The notes: a model not told the origin generated them from the letters alone. A DNA stretch of 64,000 bases from Rhodovastum atsumiense (GCF_937425535.1 NZ_OW485601.1:1700501-1764500); one strand, 5' to 3'. Shown: positions 39,767 to 49,983, counted from the stretch's first letter. Made by a program: numbers and translations.

Positions 39767-40609
39767 CTATTCGTTGGCGATGGTGATGTCCGGCGCGTCC
39801 GGGTTCTTCATGCCCTGGATGTGGTAGCCGGCATCGACGTGGTGGACCTCGCCGGTCACGCCCGCGGCGAGCTCGGACAGCAGATACATCCCCGCCCCGC
39901 CGACATCCTCGATGGTGACGTTGCGGCGCAGCGGCGAGTTGTACTGGTTCCACTTCAGGATGTAGCGGAAATCGCCAATGCCCGAAGCAGCCAGGGTGCG
40001 GATCGGGCCGGCGCTGAGCGCGTTCACCCGGATGTTCTGCGGCCCCAGATCGGCGGCAAGATAACGAACCGACGCCTCCAGCGCCGCCTTGGCCACACCC
40101 ATCACGTTGTAGTGGGGGGTCCAGCGCTCCGCGCCCAGGTAGGTCAGGGTCAGCATCGCTCCACCAGGCCGCATCATCGCCGCCGCCCGGCGCGCCACCG
40201 CGCTGAAGCTGTAGCAGGAGATATCCAGCGCCTGCAGGAAGGCCGCGCGCGGGGTGTCGACATAGCGGCCGCGCAGATACTGCTTGTCGGCGAAACCGAT
40301 GGCATGCACCAGGAAGTCGATGCCATCCCAATGCTGGGCGAGGCTGGCGAAGGCGGCGTCGATGCTGTCGTCATCGCCGACATCGCAGGGCATCAGCAGG
40401 GAGCTGCCGATGCCGGCGGCCAGCGGCCGCACCCGCTTCTCCAGCGCCTCGCCCTGATAGCTGAAGGCCAGCTCCGCGCCCTGCGCCGCGCAGGCCGCGG
40501 CAATGCCCCAGCCGAGCGAGCGGTCATTCGCCACACCCATGACCAGACCCCGCTTGCCCTGCATCAGCGTGCCTTTCACCGGCGGAGGGGTTTGCTCGGC
40601 GTGGGTCAT
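39767..40609 (-). CDS. fabI: Enoyl-[acyl-carrier-protein] reductase (NADH), FabI
   Basis: 280 residues from ATG 40609; a second ATG 15 codons in ([10 protein letters not shown]) is also possible. SDR-type Fab[14 protein letters not shown] as NADH-binding loop, [13 protein letters not shown], and the catalytic Tyr-x6-Lys in YNVMGVAK. It completes each elongation cycle of fatty acid synthesis. It is divergent from pdxH. Confidence 0.96.
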   Translation of the reverse strand: MTHAEQTPPPVKGTLMQGKRGLVMGVANDRSLGWGIAAACAAQGAELAFSYQGEALEKRVRPLAAGIGSSLLMPCDVGDDDSIDAAFASLAQHWDGIDFLVHAIGFADKQYLRGRYVDTPRAAFLQALDISCYSFSAVARRAAAMMRPGGAMLTLTYLGAERWTPHYNVMGVAKAALEASVRYLAADLGPQNIRVNALSAGPIRTLAASGIGDFRYILKWNQYNSPLRRNVTIEDVGGAGMYLLSELAAGVTGEVHHVDAGYHIQGMKNPDAPDITIANE

Positions 40610-40768
40610 CTCGTCATCCCGGGTTGTATCGTCATTTCAGCCACGTGGTGGCACAGGCGCGGCGGGCGGGCAAGGTGGAGGGCTTTCCTGGCAGGGCTGC
40701 CGGCCAGGCGGGCGGCTTGGCGGGACGCGGGCACCCTGCCACATAACCCTTGCGCAAGGAGGCCCCGC

Positions 40769-41353
40769 ATGTCCGCTCCCGCTGATCCGTTCCGGCAGTT
40801 TCAGACCTGGTTCGCCGAGGCAGAAGCCGCCGAACCGAAGGATCCCAATGCCATGGTCCTGGCCACCACCACCCCCGAGGGCCGGCCCTCGGCGCGGATG
40901 GTGCTGCTGAAGGGCTGGGACGAGCGCGGCTTCGTCTTCTACACGAATAAGGAAAGCCGCAAAGGCGGCGAGCTCACCGCCAATCCGCATGTGGCGCTGC
41001 TGTTCCACTGGAAAAGCCTGGCGCGGCAGATCCGCATCGAAGGCCCGGTGGAGTCCGTGAGCGATGCCGAGGCCGATGCCTACTATGCCTCGCGGCCGCG
41101 GCTGTCGCGCATCGGCGCCTGGGCCTCGCTGCAGTCGCGCCCGCTGCCGGGACGGGGGGAGTTGCTGAAGCGGGTAGCGAAATACGAAGCCACTTATTTC
41201 GGCGACGAGATCCCGCGCCCGCCCTACTGGTCCGGCTTCCGCGTGGTGCCGGAGGCGTTCGAGTTCTGGCAGGACATGCCGTTCCGCCTGCACGACCGGG
41301 CGGTGTACCGGCGCACGGAGTCGGGCTGGGACATCACGAAACTCTATCCCTGA
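40769..41353 (+). CDS. pdxH: Pyridoxamine 5'-phosphate oxidase
   Basis: 194 residues from ATG 40769, with AAGGAGG as ribosome binding site. It makes pyridoxal phosphate using FMN. Landmarks: [59 protein letters not shown] and the C-terminal [12 protein letters not shown]...RRTESGW followed by LYP. Length is slightly short but complete. Confidence 0.97.
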   Translation: MSAPADPFRQFQTWFAEAEAAEPKDPNAMVLATTTPEGRPSARMVLLKGWDERGFVFYTNKESRKGGELTANPHVALLFHWKSLARQIRIEGPVESVSDAEADAYYASRPRLSRIGAWASLQSRPLPGRGELLKRVAKYEATYFGDEIPRPPYWSGFRVVPEAFEFWQDMPFRLHDRAVYRRTESGWDITKLYP

Positions 41354-41413
41354 ACCGGACAGGCCGGGCCGCACTGCGGTATCATTCCCCCCCGCTTCCG
41401 GGAGCTGTGCGCC

Positions 41414-42922
41414 ATGGCCATTCCCGCCGGGCAGGCCGAAACCGCCGCGCTGCTGCGCGGCCTCGCCGGCGCCGACCCGATCGAGACCCATATCTCCGCC
41501 GTGTTCCTGGGCACGGACACGGTCTGGAAACTGCGCAAGGCGGTGCGGCTGCCGTTCCTCGACTTCTCCTCGCCGGCCGAGCGGCGGCGGACCGCCGAGC
41601 GCGAACTGGCGCTCAACCGCGACGCGGCGCCGGGCCTCTATCGCGACGTGGTGCCGGTGGTGCGCCGCGCCGACGGGCGGCTTGCCCTCGACGCGCCGGG
41701 CGAGGCGGTGGACTGGGTGGTGCGCATGGCGCGCGTGCCGGCAGGCGACTTCCTGGAAAACCGCCTGCCGGACGGGCTGACCCCGGCGCTGCTGGACGGG
41801 CTGGGCGATGCCGTCGCCGCCTGGCACGCGCGCCTGCCCCCCCTCACCCGCGACCACCCGGCGGCGATGCGGCGCATCGCGCTCGGCAATGCCGACTCGG
41901 CCCGGGCGGCGGGGCTGCCGGAAGCGCGCGTGCAGGCCTGGCAGGACACCATGCTGGCGGCGCTGGCCGCGCGCGCGGACTGGCTGGACGCCCGCGCCGC
42001 GGCGGGGTTCGTCCGCCGCGCCCATGGCGACCTGCACCTGGGCAATATCTGCCTCTGGCAAGGGCGGCCGGTGCCGTTCGACGCGCTGGAATTCGACGAG
42101 GACCTGGCCACCATCGACCTCGGCTATGACCTCGCCTTCCTGCTGATGGACCTGGACGTGCGGGTGGGGCGGGCGGCGGCGAACCGGGTGCTGAACCGCT
42201 ACGTCGCCCGCAACGGCGACTGGGACCTGGTGCGCGGCCTGCCGGTGTTCCTGTCGCTGCGGGCAATGGTCCGCGCCCATGTCGAGGCGACGCGCGGGCG
42301 CGGCGACTGGCAGGGCTATCTGGACGCCGCCGAGGCCTATCTGCGCCCCGCCCCGCCGGTCGCCCTGGCGGTGGGCGGGTTGCAGGGAACCGGCAAGTCC
42401 ACACTGGCCCGCGCCCTGGCCCCGGGGCTGGGGGCCGCCCCGGGCGCGCTGGTGCTGCGCAGCGACGAAATCCGCAAGCGCCTGCAAGGCGTGCCGCCGG
42501 AACAACGGCTTGGGCCGGACGCCTATGCCGCGCCGGTCACCGCGGCGGTGACCGCGGAGCTCGCCCGCGCCGTCGCCGGAACCCTGCGGGCCGGCCATGC
42601 CGCCATCGCCGATGCCACGTTCCTGAACCCCACCCATCGCGACGCCGTTGCGCAAGCGGCAGGCGGGGTTCATTTTCTGGGCGTGTGGCTGCAGGCGCCG
42701 CTCGCCGTGCTGGAAGCTCGCCTGGAGGCGCGCCGGGGGGATGCGTCCGACGCCGACATCACCGTGCTGCGCCGGGCCGCCTTGGCCGATCCCGGACCGG
42801 GCGACTGGCTGGCGGTGGACGCCACCGAGGCTGCGACCGCGCTCGCGACCGTGCGGCAGCGCCTTGGAGGAAAGACTCACGAGATGAAAACCGGCCGCGA
42901 TCCGTTTGGGGAGACCGCATGA
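41414..42922 (+). CDS. Fused aminoglycoside-phosphotransferase-like / P-loop ATPase protein
   Basis: 502 residues from ATG 41414. The N-terminal 330 residues are an APH-like kinase fold with the catalytic loop HGDLHLGNI near residue 203 and a downstream DLGYD magnesium site. The C-terminal part is a zeta-toxin/chloramphenicol-kinase type P-loop (GGLQGTGKST near 320, then VLRSDEIRKRL). Such fusions are widespread and uncharacterised; the substrate is unknown and a resistance role should not be assumed. Its stop overlaps the start of the universal stress protein gene (ATGA). Confidence 0.85.
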   Translation: MAIPAGQAETAALLRGLAGADPIETHISAVFLGTDTVWKLRKAVRLPFLDFSSPAERRRTAERELALNRDAAPGLYRDVVPVVRRADGRLALDAPGEAVDWVVRMARVPAGDFLENRLPDGLTPALLDGLGDAVAAWHARLPPLTRDHPAAMRRIALGNADSARAAGLPEARVQAWQDTMLAALAARADWLDARAAAGFVRRAHGDLHLGNICLWQGRPVPFDALEFDEDLATIDLGYDLAFLLMDLDVRVGRAAANRVLNRYVARNGDWDLVRGLPVFLSLRAMVRAHVEATRGRGDWQGYLDAAEAYLRPAPPVALAVGGLQGTGKSTLARALAPGLGAAPGALVLRSDEIRKRLQGVPPEQRLGPDAYAAPVTAAVTAELARAVAGTLRAGHAAIADATFLNPTHRDAVAQAAGGVHFLGVWLQAPLAVLEARLEARRGDASDADITVLRRAALADPGPGDWLAVDATEAATALATVRQRLGGKTHEMKTGRDPFGETA

Positions 42923-43788
42923 TGGCCATCCGCAAGCTGCTCCTGCCGCTTTCCGGCACTGTCGCCGGCGAGGCGGCCCTGTCGACCGCGCTGATGATCG
43001 CGCGTAGCTGGAACGCCCACGTCACCGCCCTGCATGTTCGCATCGACAGCCGCGACGTCGCCCCCCTGGCCGGCGAGGGCCTGTCGGGCGCGATGATCGA
43101 GGAGATGATGTCGGCCACCGAGAAGGAAAGCGCCGACCGCGCCCGCGCCGTGCGCACGATGTTCGACCGTTTCGTCGCCGCGCACGGGGTGCCGGTGATG
43201 GAGGCGCGCGCCGGTGCCAGCACCGCCACCGCGAGCTTCGCCGCCGTGACCGGCCGCGAGGAAGAGCTGGTGGCGCAGCAGGCGCGGCTGGCCGACCTGA
43301 CCGTGGTGCCGCATCCCGAGGCGGGCGAGGATGTCTCCTCCTCCGATGCGCTGCATGCCGTGCTGTTCGATTCCGGACGGCCGGTGCTGATCGCCCCGCA
43401 GATTCCGCCCGAGCAGATCGGGCGCCGCATCGCCATCGCCTGGAACGGCACCGCCGAATCGGCCACCGCGGTCTGGGCGGCGATCCCCTGGATGAAGCGG
43501 GCCGAGGCGGTGTGGGTGCTCTCGGCCGACGAATACCAGCGCCGCGGTCCCTGCGCCCCGGAGCTGCTCGACTACCTGGCGCTGCACGAGATCCGCGCCG
43601 AGCCGGCGACCTTCCGGCCGGTGGACCGCGAGGTCGGAGCCGGGCTGCTGAAGGCGGCGCGGGAGTTCGGCGCCGACCTGCTGTGCATGGGGGCGTATTC
43701 GCATTCGCGGCTGCGCCAACTGATCCTGGGCGGTGTCACCCGTCACGTGCTGGAGCATGCCGACCTCCCCGTGCTGATGAACAGGTGA
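42919..43788 (+). CDS. Universal stress protein, two Usp domains
   Basis: 289 residues from ATG 42919 (a second ATG follows directly). Two UspA-like folds in tandem. The second keeps an ATP-binding-like tail (MGAYSHSRLRQLILGGVTRHVLEHADLPVL); the first is degenerate at that site. It overlaps the APH/ATPase gene by 4 bp and is followed after 1 bp by a MarR regulator, so the four genes to pirin look like one stress-responsive unit. Confidence 0.87.
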   Translation: MMAIRKLLLPLSGTVAGEAALSTALMIARSWNAHVTALHVRIDSRDVAPLAGEGLSGAMIEEMMSATEKESADRARAVRTMFDRFVAAHGVPVMEARAGASTATASFAAVTGREEELVAQQARLADLTVVPHPEAGEDVSSSDALHAVLFDSGRPVLIAPQIPPEQIGRRIAIAWNGTAESATAVWAAIPWMKRAEAVWVLSADEYQRRGPCAPELLDYLALHEIRAEPATFRPVDREVGAGLLKAAREFGADLLCMGAYSHSRLRQLILGGVTRHVLEHADLPVLMNR

Positions 43789-43789
43789 C

Positions 43790-44281
43790 GTGTTCGGCGT
43801 CGATGACCCCGCGGTCGCGCAGGCGGTCCGCACCTATGTGAAGCTGATGCGCGCCAGCCGCGCCGTGGTGGCCCGCATCGAGCCCCTGCTGGCCGCCTGC
43901 GGGCTGACCCCGACCCAGCTCGGGGTGCTGGAGGCCTTGCTGCACAAGGGGCCGATGACCCATCGGGAGCTCGGCCGCCGCGTGCTGACCAGCGCCGGCA
44001 ACATGACCGACGTGGTGGACAAGCTGGAACGCCGGGGCCTGGTGCGCCGCGTGCGTGACTGCACCGATCGCCGGGCGGTCCGGGTGGAGCTGACCGAGGC
44101 CGGCGGCGCGCTGATCCGTGAGCTGTTCCCACGCCACGCCGCCGACATCGCCCAGGCCATGGGCGCGCTGACCCAGCCCGAACTGGAGCAACTGGGCGAC
44201 ATGCTGCGCCGGCTGGGCATGGGAGCCCTGCAGCAGACCGAAGCAGCCCCGTCCCTTGAAGAGGAGGTGGCGCGGTCATAG
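43790..44281 (+). CDS. MarR-family transcriptional regulator
   Basis: 163 residues from GTG 43790. Winged helix: LTPTQLGVLEALLHKGPMTHRELGRRVLTSAGNMTDVVDKLERRGLV and the wing VRDCTDRRAVRVELTEAG. A 16-bp perfect palindrome lies between it and pirin, a likely operator. MarR proteins often sense phenolic or oxidative signals and repress an adjacent pirin or oxidoreductase gene, which fits this order. Confidence 0.92.
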   Translation: MFGVDDPAVAQAVRTYVKLMRASRAVVARIEPLLAACGLTPTQLGVLEALLHKGPMTHRELGRRVLTSAGNMTDVVDKLERRGLVRRVRDCTDRRAVRVELTEAGGALIRELFPRHAADIAQAMGALTQPELEQLGDMLRRLGMGALQQTEAAPSLEEEVARS

Positions 44282-44294
44282 TTCAGCGCCTGAC

Positions 44295-44310
44295 CGTTCG
44301 ATATCGAACG
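44295..44310. promoter_or_regulatory. Perfect palindrome, candidate MarR operator
   Basis: CGTTCGATATCGAACG is a perfect 16-bp palindrome, 13 bp after the marR stop and 16 bp before the pirin start. MarR dimers bind palindromes of this size. It has no loop suitable for a terminator. Confidence 0.6.
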
Positions 44311-44326
44311 ATGCAGGAGACGCGCC

Positions 44327-45028
44327 ATGATCGAGGTCCACCCCTTCGCCACGCTCGGCCGGTTCCGCAACACCTGGCTGAACGCACGGCACCATTTCAG
44401 CTTCGGCGAGTACTACGACCCGGCCCGCATGGGGGTCGGCGGCCTGCGCGTGTGGAACGACGACGAGATCGCCCCCGGCACGGGCTTCGACCCGCACCCG
44501 CACCGGGAGATGGAAATCGTCACCTATGTGCGGGAAGGCGCGATCACCCATCGCGACAGCCTGGGCAATGAGGGTCGCACCGAGGCCGGCGACGTACAGG
44601 TGATGCATGCCGGCACCGGCATCGTTCATGCCGAGTACAACCTGGAACCCGGACCGACCCGGCTGTTCCAGATCTGGATCCTGCCCGGCACGCAGGGCGT
44701 GGCGCCGGGCTGGGGCACGCGACGCTTTCCTACCAGGGTCGAGGGCACGCTGACACCACTGGCCGACGGACGGGCCGGCGCCAATGGCGAGGCGCTGCCG
44801 CTGCATGCAGACGCCGCCGTGCTGGCCGGGCGGCTGCGCGCCGGACAGAGCGTGACCCAGGCACTCGGCGCCGGACGGGTCGGCTATCTGGTGGCGGCCA
44901 CCGGGGCGGTGACGGTGAACGGGACGCCGGCTGGCACGCGTGACGGGGTGACCGTGACCGAAGAGGACACGATCACGATCACCGCGACCGAGGACGCCGA
45001 AGTGGTGATGGTGGACGTGGCGGCATAG
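44327..45028 (+). CDS. Pirin-family bicupin
   Basis: 233 residues from ATG 44327. The N-terminal cupin keeps the four metal ligands of active pirins: His57, His59 (PHPHREMEIVTY), His101 and Glu103 (GIVHAEYN). Bacterial members such as YhhW are quercetin 2,3-dioxygenases in vitro; the physiological role is unclear. It is the last gene of the APH/ATPase-usp-marR-pirin row. Confidence 0.92.
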   Translation: MIEVHPFATLGRFRNTWLNARHHFSFGEYYDPARMGVGGLRVWNDDEIAPGTGFDPHPHREMEIVTYVREGAITHRDSLGNEGRTEAGDVQVMHAGTGIVHAEYNLEPGPTRLFQIWILPGTQGVAPGWGTRRFPTRVEGTLTPLADGRAGANGEALPLHADAAVLAGRLRAGQSVTQALGAGRVGYLVAATGAVTVNGTPAGTRDGVTVTEEDTITITATEDAEVVMVDVAA

Positions 45029-45032
45029 CCGT

Positions 45033-45185
45033 ACGGGGCGCTGCCCCGTGCCCGGCCAGAGGCTTCGCCTCTGGACTCCAGCAGGGGCCGAAAGGCCCCT
45101 GCACCCCATTGGATCCAAGGGCCTTCGGCCCTTGGCGGAGGTCCAGGAGGCGGAGCCTCCTGGCGGGGCCGGGGCAGCGCCCCGG
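45033..45185 (-). repeat. Mosaic multi-hairpin element, copy 4 (six hairpins, inverted)
   Basis: Read on the minus strand the order is the same as copies 1 and 3: CCGGGGC-GCT-GCCCCGG (45185-45169), CCAGGAGGC-TCC-GCCTCCTGG (45163-45143), CCAAGGGCC-GAA-GGCCCTTGG (45135-45115), CAGGGGCC-TTTC-GGCCCCTG (45101-45082), an extra CCAGAGGC-GAA-GCCTCTGG (45074-45056), then ACGGGGC-AGC-GCCCCGT (45049-45033). The central spacer is shorter and lacks GCCGCGCAGCG. It lies between convergent pirin and dxs. Confidence 0.85.
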
Positions 45186-45186
45186 A

Positions 45187-47145
45187 TCAGGCGGTCAGGG
45201 CGGCGTCCTGTCCAAGTGTCTGCAGCACGGTGGTAACGATGTCCTTTGCGGTCAGCCCGGCGGTCGCAAGCTGGCGGGGCTGGGTGTCCTGGTCGATGAA
45301 GCGGTCGGGCAGCACCATGGGCCGGAGGCGCAGGCCGCGGTCGAGCAATCCCTTCCAGGCCAGATGCTGCATCACCGCCGCCGCGAACCCACCGACGCTG
45401 CCTTCCTCGATGGTGATCAGAACCTCGTGGTGGCGCGCCAGTTGCTCGATCAGCGCCGTATCGAGCGGCTTGGCGAAGCGGGCATCCGCCACCGTCGCCG
45501 GCAGGCCGCGCGTGGCCAGCTCCTCCGCCGCCGCCAGCGCATCCGCCAGCCGCGTGCCCAGCGACAGGATCGCCACCCGGCCGCCCTCGCGCAGCACCCG
45601 CCCGCGCCCGATCGGCAGCACCTCGCCATGCTGCGGGATGGTCAGCCCCACCCCGTCGCCACGCGGGTAGCGCAGCGCGCTCGGCTGGTCGTCGATCGCC
45701 GCCGCGGTCGCCACCGCGTGCGTCAGCTCCACCTCGTCCGCCGGCGCCATCAGCACGATCCCCGGCAGGCACCCCAGATAGGCCAGGTCGAAGCTGCCGG
45801 CGTGCGTCGAGCCATCCGCCCCCACCAGACCCGCCCGGTCCAGCGCGAAGCGCACCGGCAGGTGCTGCAGCACCACGTCGTGCATCACCTGGTCATAGGC
45901 GCGTTGCAGGAAGGTCGAGTAGATCGCGCAGAACGGCTTGATCCCCTCCGCCGCCAGCCCGGCGGCGAAAGTCACCGCATGCTGCTCGGCAATGCCCACG
46001 TCGAAGCAGCGGTCGGGGAAGCGCTTGCCGAACAGGTCGAGCCCGGTTCCCGTCGGCATCGCCGCCGTCACCGCCACGATCGCCGGGTCGCGCTCCGCCT
46101 CGTCGATCAGCGCATTGGCGAACACCTTGGTGTAGCTCGGCGGACCCGGCGGCGGCTTCACCTGCTCGCCGGTGATCACGTTGAACCGGCTGACCGCGTG
46201 CAGCTTGTCGGCGCTGCGCTCCGCCGGCGCGTAGCCCTTGCCCTTCTTGGTGATCGCGTGCACCAGGATCGGACCCAGATCATCCGCCTCGCGCACGTTG
46301 CGCAGCACCGGCAGCAGGTGATCCAGGTTGTGCCCGTCGATCGGGCCCACATAGTAAAAGCCCAGCTCCTCGAACAGCGTGCCACCCGTCAGGATGCCAC
46401 GGGCAAATTCCTCCGCCCGCCGCGCCGTCCGCTCCAGCCCGCGCGGGAAGCGCCGCGCCATCTTCGCCGCCACGTCGCGCAGGTTGAGGAAGCTCTGCGA
46501 CGACAACAGCCGCGACAGATAGGCGCTCATCGCCCCCACCGGGGGCGCGATCGACATGTCGTTGTCGTTGAGGATCACCACCAGCTTGCTGCGCAGCGCC
46601 CCGGCGTTGTTCATCGCCTCATACGCCATGCCGGCGCTCATCGAGCCGTCGCCGATCACCGCGATCACCTGGCGGTCGTCGGCGATGCCGCGCGCGCGCT
46701 TCAGATCGCGCGCCACCGCCATGCCTAAGCCCGCCGAGATCGAGGTCGAGCTGTGCCCCGCCCCGAACGGGTCGTATTCGCTCTCCGCCCGCTTGGTGAA
46801 GCCCGACAGCCCCCCGCCCTGGCGCAGCGTGCGGATGCGCTCGCGCCGCCCGGTCAGGATCTTGTGCGGGTAGCACTGGTGCCCGACATCCCAGATCAGC
46901 CGGTCGCGCGGCGTGTCGAACACCGCGTGGATCGCCAGCGTCAGCTCGATCACCCCGAGCGAGGCACCGAGGTGCCCGCCCGTCACCGACACCGCCGACA
47001 CCGTCTCCGCCCGCAGCTCCGTCGCCAGTTGCCGCAACTGCTCGACCGAGAAATTGCGCAGGTCCGCCGGCACCCGCACCCGGTCAAGCAACGGCGTCTT
47101 CGGGCGCGGACTCGTGGCCGGCCCGTCTCCTGTCGGTGCGTTCAT
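45187..47145 (-). CDS. dxs: 1-deoxy-D-xylulose-5-phosphate synthase
   Basis: 652 residues from ATG 47145. It condenses pyruvate and glyceraldehyde 3-phosphate, the entry to the MEP isoprenoid pathway, with thiamine diphosphate. Motifs: [43 protein letters not shown], and the glutamate in [15 protein letters not shown]. It is 19 bp after ispA; the pair makes and condenses C5 units, supplying the UbiA side chain and other prenyl lipids. Confidence 0.96.
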   Translation of the reverse strand: MNAPTGDGPATSPRPKTPLLDRVRVPADLRNFSVEQLRQLATELRAETVSAVSVTGGHLGASLGVIELTLAIHAVFDTPRDRLIWDVGHQCYPHKILTGRRERIRTLRQGGGLSGFTKRAESEYDPFGAGHSSTSISAGLGMAVARDLKRARGIADDRQVIAVIGDGSMSAGMAYEAMNNAGALRSKLVVILNDNDMSIAPPVGAMSAYLSRLLSSQSFLNLRDVAAKMARRFPRGLERTARRAEEFARGILTGGTLFEELGFYYVGPIDGHNLDHLLPVLRNVREADDLGPILVHAITKKGKGYAPAERSADKLHAVSRFNVITGEQVKPPPGPPSYTKVFANALIDEAERDPAIVAVTAAMPTGTGLDLFGKRFPDRCFDVGIAEQHAVTFAAGLAAEGIKPFCAIYSTFLQRAYDQVMHDVVLQHLPVRFALDRAGLVGADGSTHAGSFDLAYLGCLPGIVLMAPADEVELTHAVATAAAIDDQPSALRYPRGDGVGLTIPQHGEVLPIGRGRVLREGGRVAILSLGTRLADALAAAEELATRGLPATVADARFAKPLDTALIEQLARHHEVLITIEEGSVGGFAAAVMQHLAWKGLLDRGLRLRPMVLPDRFIDQDTQPRQLATAGLTAKDIVTTVLQTLGQDAALTA

Positions 47146-47164
47146 CGTCCGATCCTTCGCCGCC

Positions 47165-48055
47165 TCAGTTGCGCCGGGTGACCACGTACGCCGCCAGTTC
47201 GCGCAGCAGCCCCGCCTTCGCGCCGAAACTCTCCAGGTGCCGCGCCGCCTGCGCCGCCAGCATCTCCGCCTGCGCCCGCGCCCGCGCCACCCCCAGCACC
47301 GACACCATCGTCGCCTTGCCCGCCGCCAGGTCCTTGCCCGCCGTCTTGCCCAGCTCCGCCGCCGTCCCCTCCTGGTCCAGCACGTCGTCGGCAATCTGGA
47401 ACGCCGCCCCCAGGTCGCGCCCATACGCCGCCAGCGCATGACGCTGCGCCGGCCCCGCACGTCCCAGGATCGCCCCCGCCTCCGCACCGAACTGGATCAG
47501 CCGGCCGGTCTTCAGCGCCTGCAGCCGCGTGATCTCCTCGGCCGTGAGCACCTGCCCCTCCGCCACCATGTCGATCATCTGGCCGCCCACCATTCCGCGC
47601 GCCCCCGCCGCCAGCGCCAGCGCCGCTACCAGCTCGCACCGCGCCTCCGGGTTGGAATGCGTGTCCGCCTCCGCCAGCACCTCGAAGGCCCGCGTCTGCA
47701 GCGCGTCCCCCGCCAGGATCGCCGTCGCCTCGTCAAACGCCTTGTGGCAGGACGGCTTGCCCCGCCTCAGGTCGTCGTCGTCCATCGCCGGCAGGTCGTC
47801 ATGCACCAGCGAATAGGCGTGCACCATCTCCAGCGCCGCACCCACCCGCGCCGCACACCGACGGTCCACGTTGAACAGCCGCGCCCCTTCCATCACCAGG
47901 AAGGCCCGCATCCGCTTGCCACCCCCCAGGCAGCCATACCGCATCGCCTCGATCACGCGACGCTCGGCCCCTTCCGTCAGCGGCAGCAGGTCTTCCAGCG
48001 CCGCTTCAACCTCCGCCGCAACCCGGCTCAGCGCGGCGGTCAACGACTCGCTCAT
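47165..48055 (-). CDS. ispA: Farnesyl diphosphate synthase
   Basis: 296 residues from ATG 48055, which overlaps the xseB stop by one base (TGATG). First Asp-rich motif [14 protein letters not shown], second DDVLD, and [13 protein letters not shown] at the start. The short spacing and small residues before the first motif fit C15 product length. It extends DMAPP with two IPP units. Confidence 0.94.
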   Translation of the reverse strand: MSESLTAALSRVAAEVEAALEDLLPLTEGAERRVIEAMRYGCLGGGKRMRAFLVMEGARLFNVDRRCAARVGAALEMVHAYSLVHDDLPAMDDDDLRRGKPSCHKAFDEATAILAGDALQTRAFEVLAEADTHSNPEARCELVAALALAAGARGMVGGQMIDMVAEGQVLTAEEITRLQALKTGRLIQFGAEAGAILGRAGPAQRHALAAYGRDLGAAFQIADDVLDQEGTAAELGKTAGKDLAAGKATMVSVLGVARARAQAEMLAAQAARHLESFGAKAGLLRELAAYVVTRRN

Positions 48056-48327
48056 CACTCCACCGGCCGCAGCGAAAGGGATCCATCGGTGCCGGCGACG
48101 ATCGCCTGCACCCGCGCCTCGGCCTCGGCCAGCTTGGCCTCGCAATGCGCCTTCAGCCGGGCGCCGCGCTCATAGGCGGCGATGGCCTCTTCCAGCTTCT
48201 GCTGGCCGCCTTCCAGGCCGCGCACAATCTTCTCGAGCTCGGCGAGGGCGTCTTCGAAGGAAAGGGTGGCGAGAGCGGGTTCGGCCGCGGCCGCCGCTGG
48301 AGGTGGCATCTGGCGGGGGCCGGACAT
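48055..48327 (-). CDS. xseB: Exodeoxyribonuclease VII small subunit
   Basis: 90 residues from ATG 48327. After a Pro/Ala-rich N-terminus the typical helical hairpin follows: LSFEDALAELEKIVRGLEGG and LEEAIAAYERGARLKAHCE. It partners XseA, not in this window. It is translationally coupled to ispA. Confidence 0.94.
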   Translation of the reverse strand: MSGPRQMPPPAAAAAEPALATLSFEDALAELEKIVRGLEGGQQKLEEAIAAYERGARLKAHCEAKLAEAEARVQAIVAGTDGSLSLRPVE

Positions 48328-48419
48328 CCGCAGTCTCCTCGATCGGACACAACTGTCACAGAAGTGCCCGTTCGTAGCCCTTCAGACCGGCGGCGCCAAC
48401 CCCGCGGCGGACCAGATAG

Positions 48420-49352
48420 TCATCCGTGCAACAATGCCCGGACATGCGCGGCCGTCGCAGCCGCCAGCGCATCGAGGTCGTAGCCCCCCTCAAGCAGCGA
48501 GACCAGGCGGCCCCGGCAGTGCCGGCCGGCGATCTGCAGCAGGCGTTCGGTGATCCAGCGGAAATCCGCCGTCTCCAGCCGCAGTTGCGCCAGCGGATCG
48601 AGCTTGTGGGCATCGAACCCGGCCGAGATGATCAGCAGGTCGGGGCCGAACGCCTCCAGCGCCGGCAGCAGCATGTCGTCCCACACCTGGCGGAAATCAC
48701 TGCCGGTCGAGCCCGGTGGCAGCGGCGCATTGATGATGTTGTTGGCCACCCCGCGCTCGGAGGCGGCGCCAGTGCCGGGGAAGCAGGGCAACTGGTGGCT
48801 GGAGGCGTAGAACAGCGTCGGGTCGGAAGCGAAGATGTCCTGGGTGCCGTTGCCGTGATGGACGTCGAAATCCACCACCGCCACCCGCTTCAGGCCCCAG
48901 CGGGCCTGGGCATGCCGCGCGGCGATGGCGGCGTTGGAGAACAGGCAGAAGCCCATCGGCTTCGAGCGCTCGGCATGGTGGCCGGGCGGACGGGTGGCGA
49001 CGAAGGCCTGGCGGGCCCAGCCCTCCATCACCGCGTCCACCCCCATGATCGCGCCGCCCGCCGAGCGCAGCGCCGCCTCGGCGCTGCCGCTGCTCATGAC
49101 GGTGTCGTTGTCGATCGGCACCGAGAGGCCGGGCTCGGGGCGGATGTTCAGGATGGCCTGGATATAGTCGGCGGGATGCACGCGCTGCAGCTGTTCCTCG
49201 GTCGCCACCGGGGCGTGCTCGCGGATCAGCGGCAGGAATTCCTCGGTCTCCAGCGCCCGCAGCACGGCGCGCAGGCGGTCGGCGCATTCGGGATGCCAGG
49301 GCCCGGTATCGTGTTCGAGGCAGGCAGGATGGGTGATCAGCGCGACCGCCAC
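48420..49352 (-). CDS. Class II histone-deacetylase-like amidohydrolase
   Basis: 310 residues from GTG 49352. Zinc deacetylase signatures: [36 protein letters not shown] (metal Asp and His), and IISAGFDAH. Bacterial members deacetylate polyamines or small acyl amides. It is 92 bp upstream of xseB; the order HDAC-xseB-ispA-dxs is common in alphaproteobacteria. Confidence 0.92.
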   Translation of the reverse strand: MAVALITHPACLEHDTGPWHPECADRLRAVLRALETEEFLPLIREHAPVATEEQLQRVHPADYIQAILNIRPEPGLSVPIDNDTVMSSGSAEAALRSAGGAIMGVDAVMEGWARQAFVATRPPGHHAERSKPMGFCLFSNAAIAARHAQARWGLKRVAVVDFDVHHGNGTQDIFASDPTLFYASSHQLPCFPGTGAASERGVANNIINAPLPPGSTGSDFRQVWDDMLLPALEAFGPDLLIISAGFDAHKLDPLAQLRLETADFRWITERLLQIAGRHCRGRLVSLLEGGYDLDALAAATAAHVRALLHG

Positions 49353-49365
49353 GGACGTCTCCCTT

Positions 49366-49599
49366 TTATGGTTCGGCCCGCTTGCGGATCAGGAAGCTGA
49401 ACACCCCCTCCTCCTCGCTGCAGGCCAGCAAGGCATGACCGGTTTCCCGACAAAAGGCCTGGAAATCGGACACCGCCGCACGGTCGGTGGCCAGCACGCG
49501 CAATCGCTCGCCCGGAGCCAGTGCGCGCAACGCCCGGTTGGCCCGCAGAACCGGCAACGGGCAGGTCATGCCTTTGACGTCGAGAACCGTCTCACTCAT
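49366..49599 (-). CDS. TusA-family sulfur carrier protein
   Basis: 77 residues from ATG 49599. The family motif CPLPVL with the persulfide cysteine at residue 13 ([10 protein letters not shown]) is intact, and the second half keeps the [12 protein letters not shown] strand. TusA-like proteins pass sulfur to tRNA thiolation or other pathways. It is 13 bp upstream of the deacetylase gene and probably cotranscribed. Confidence 0.92.
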   Translation of the reverse strand: MSETVLDVKGMTCPLPVLRANRALRALAPGERLRVLATDRAAVSDFQAFCRETGHALLACSEEEGVFSFLIRKRAEP

Positions 49600-49694
49600 G
49601 CCCTATCCTGCGGCGAGGGAAGCTGACAGGGCAAGAGTGGGAACCGGGGAATCCCGGCCCGTCACACGCAGGCGTGCATCCCCCGGGGGCGTGG

Positions 49695-49919
49695 TCAGGC
49701 CCGCTTCAGTACCTCGCTGGCATGGCGTGCCGTGCCCGACGGCGTCAGTTCGTAGCGCCCGTCCCCGCGCCGGCGCACCAGGCCCATGCCGGCAAGCCGT
49801 TCCAGGCAGGGGCCGTCCTTCAGCCCGGCAGGCCGCCCGACCGCGCCGCACAGCGACACCCGGTGCAGCGCCGAGCGGCAACAGGTTTCGAGATAGGGCT
49901 CGTTCCACATGCCCGGCAT
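49695..49919 (-). CDS. Small winged-helix-like protein
   Basis: 74 residues from ATG 49919, or 71 from ATG 49910. The middle and end (GPCLERLAGMGLVRRRGDGRYELTPSG) have the recognition-helix and wing pattern of small winged-helix repressors. Two neighbouring cysteines (ETCCRSAL) are unusual. It faces pyrD head to head with 64 bp between, so it might bind there; not shown. Confidence 0.6.
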   Translation of the reverse strand: MPGMWNEPYLETCCRSALHRVSLCGAVGRPAGLKDGPCLERLAGMGLVRRRGDGRYELTPSGTARHASEVLKRA

Positions 49920-49983
49920 GTCGGGTCGGACATGCGGGGAGGCAAGCTTTCCTTCGGCCCGGCTTTCCGACAGGTTGCCCGGC

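Noticed and set aside
41414-42922. Aminoglycoside resistance gene
   Set aside because: The APH fold is shared by many kinases; the fusion to a P-loop ATPase and the housekeeping-type neighbours give no support for antibiotic resistance.
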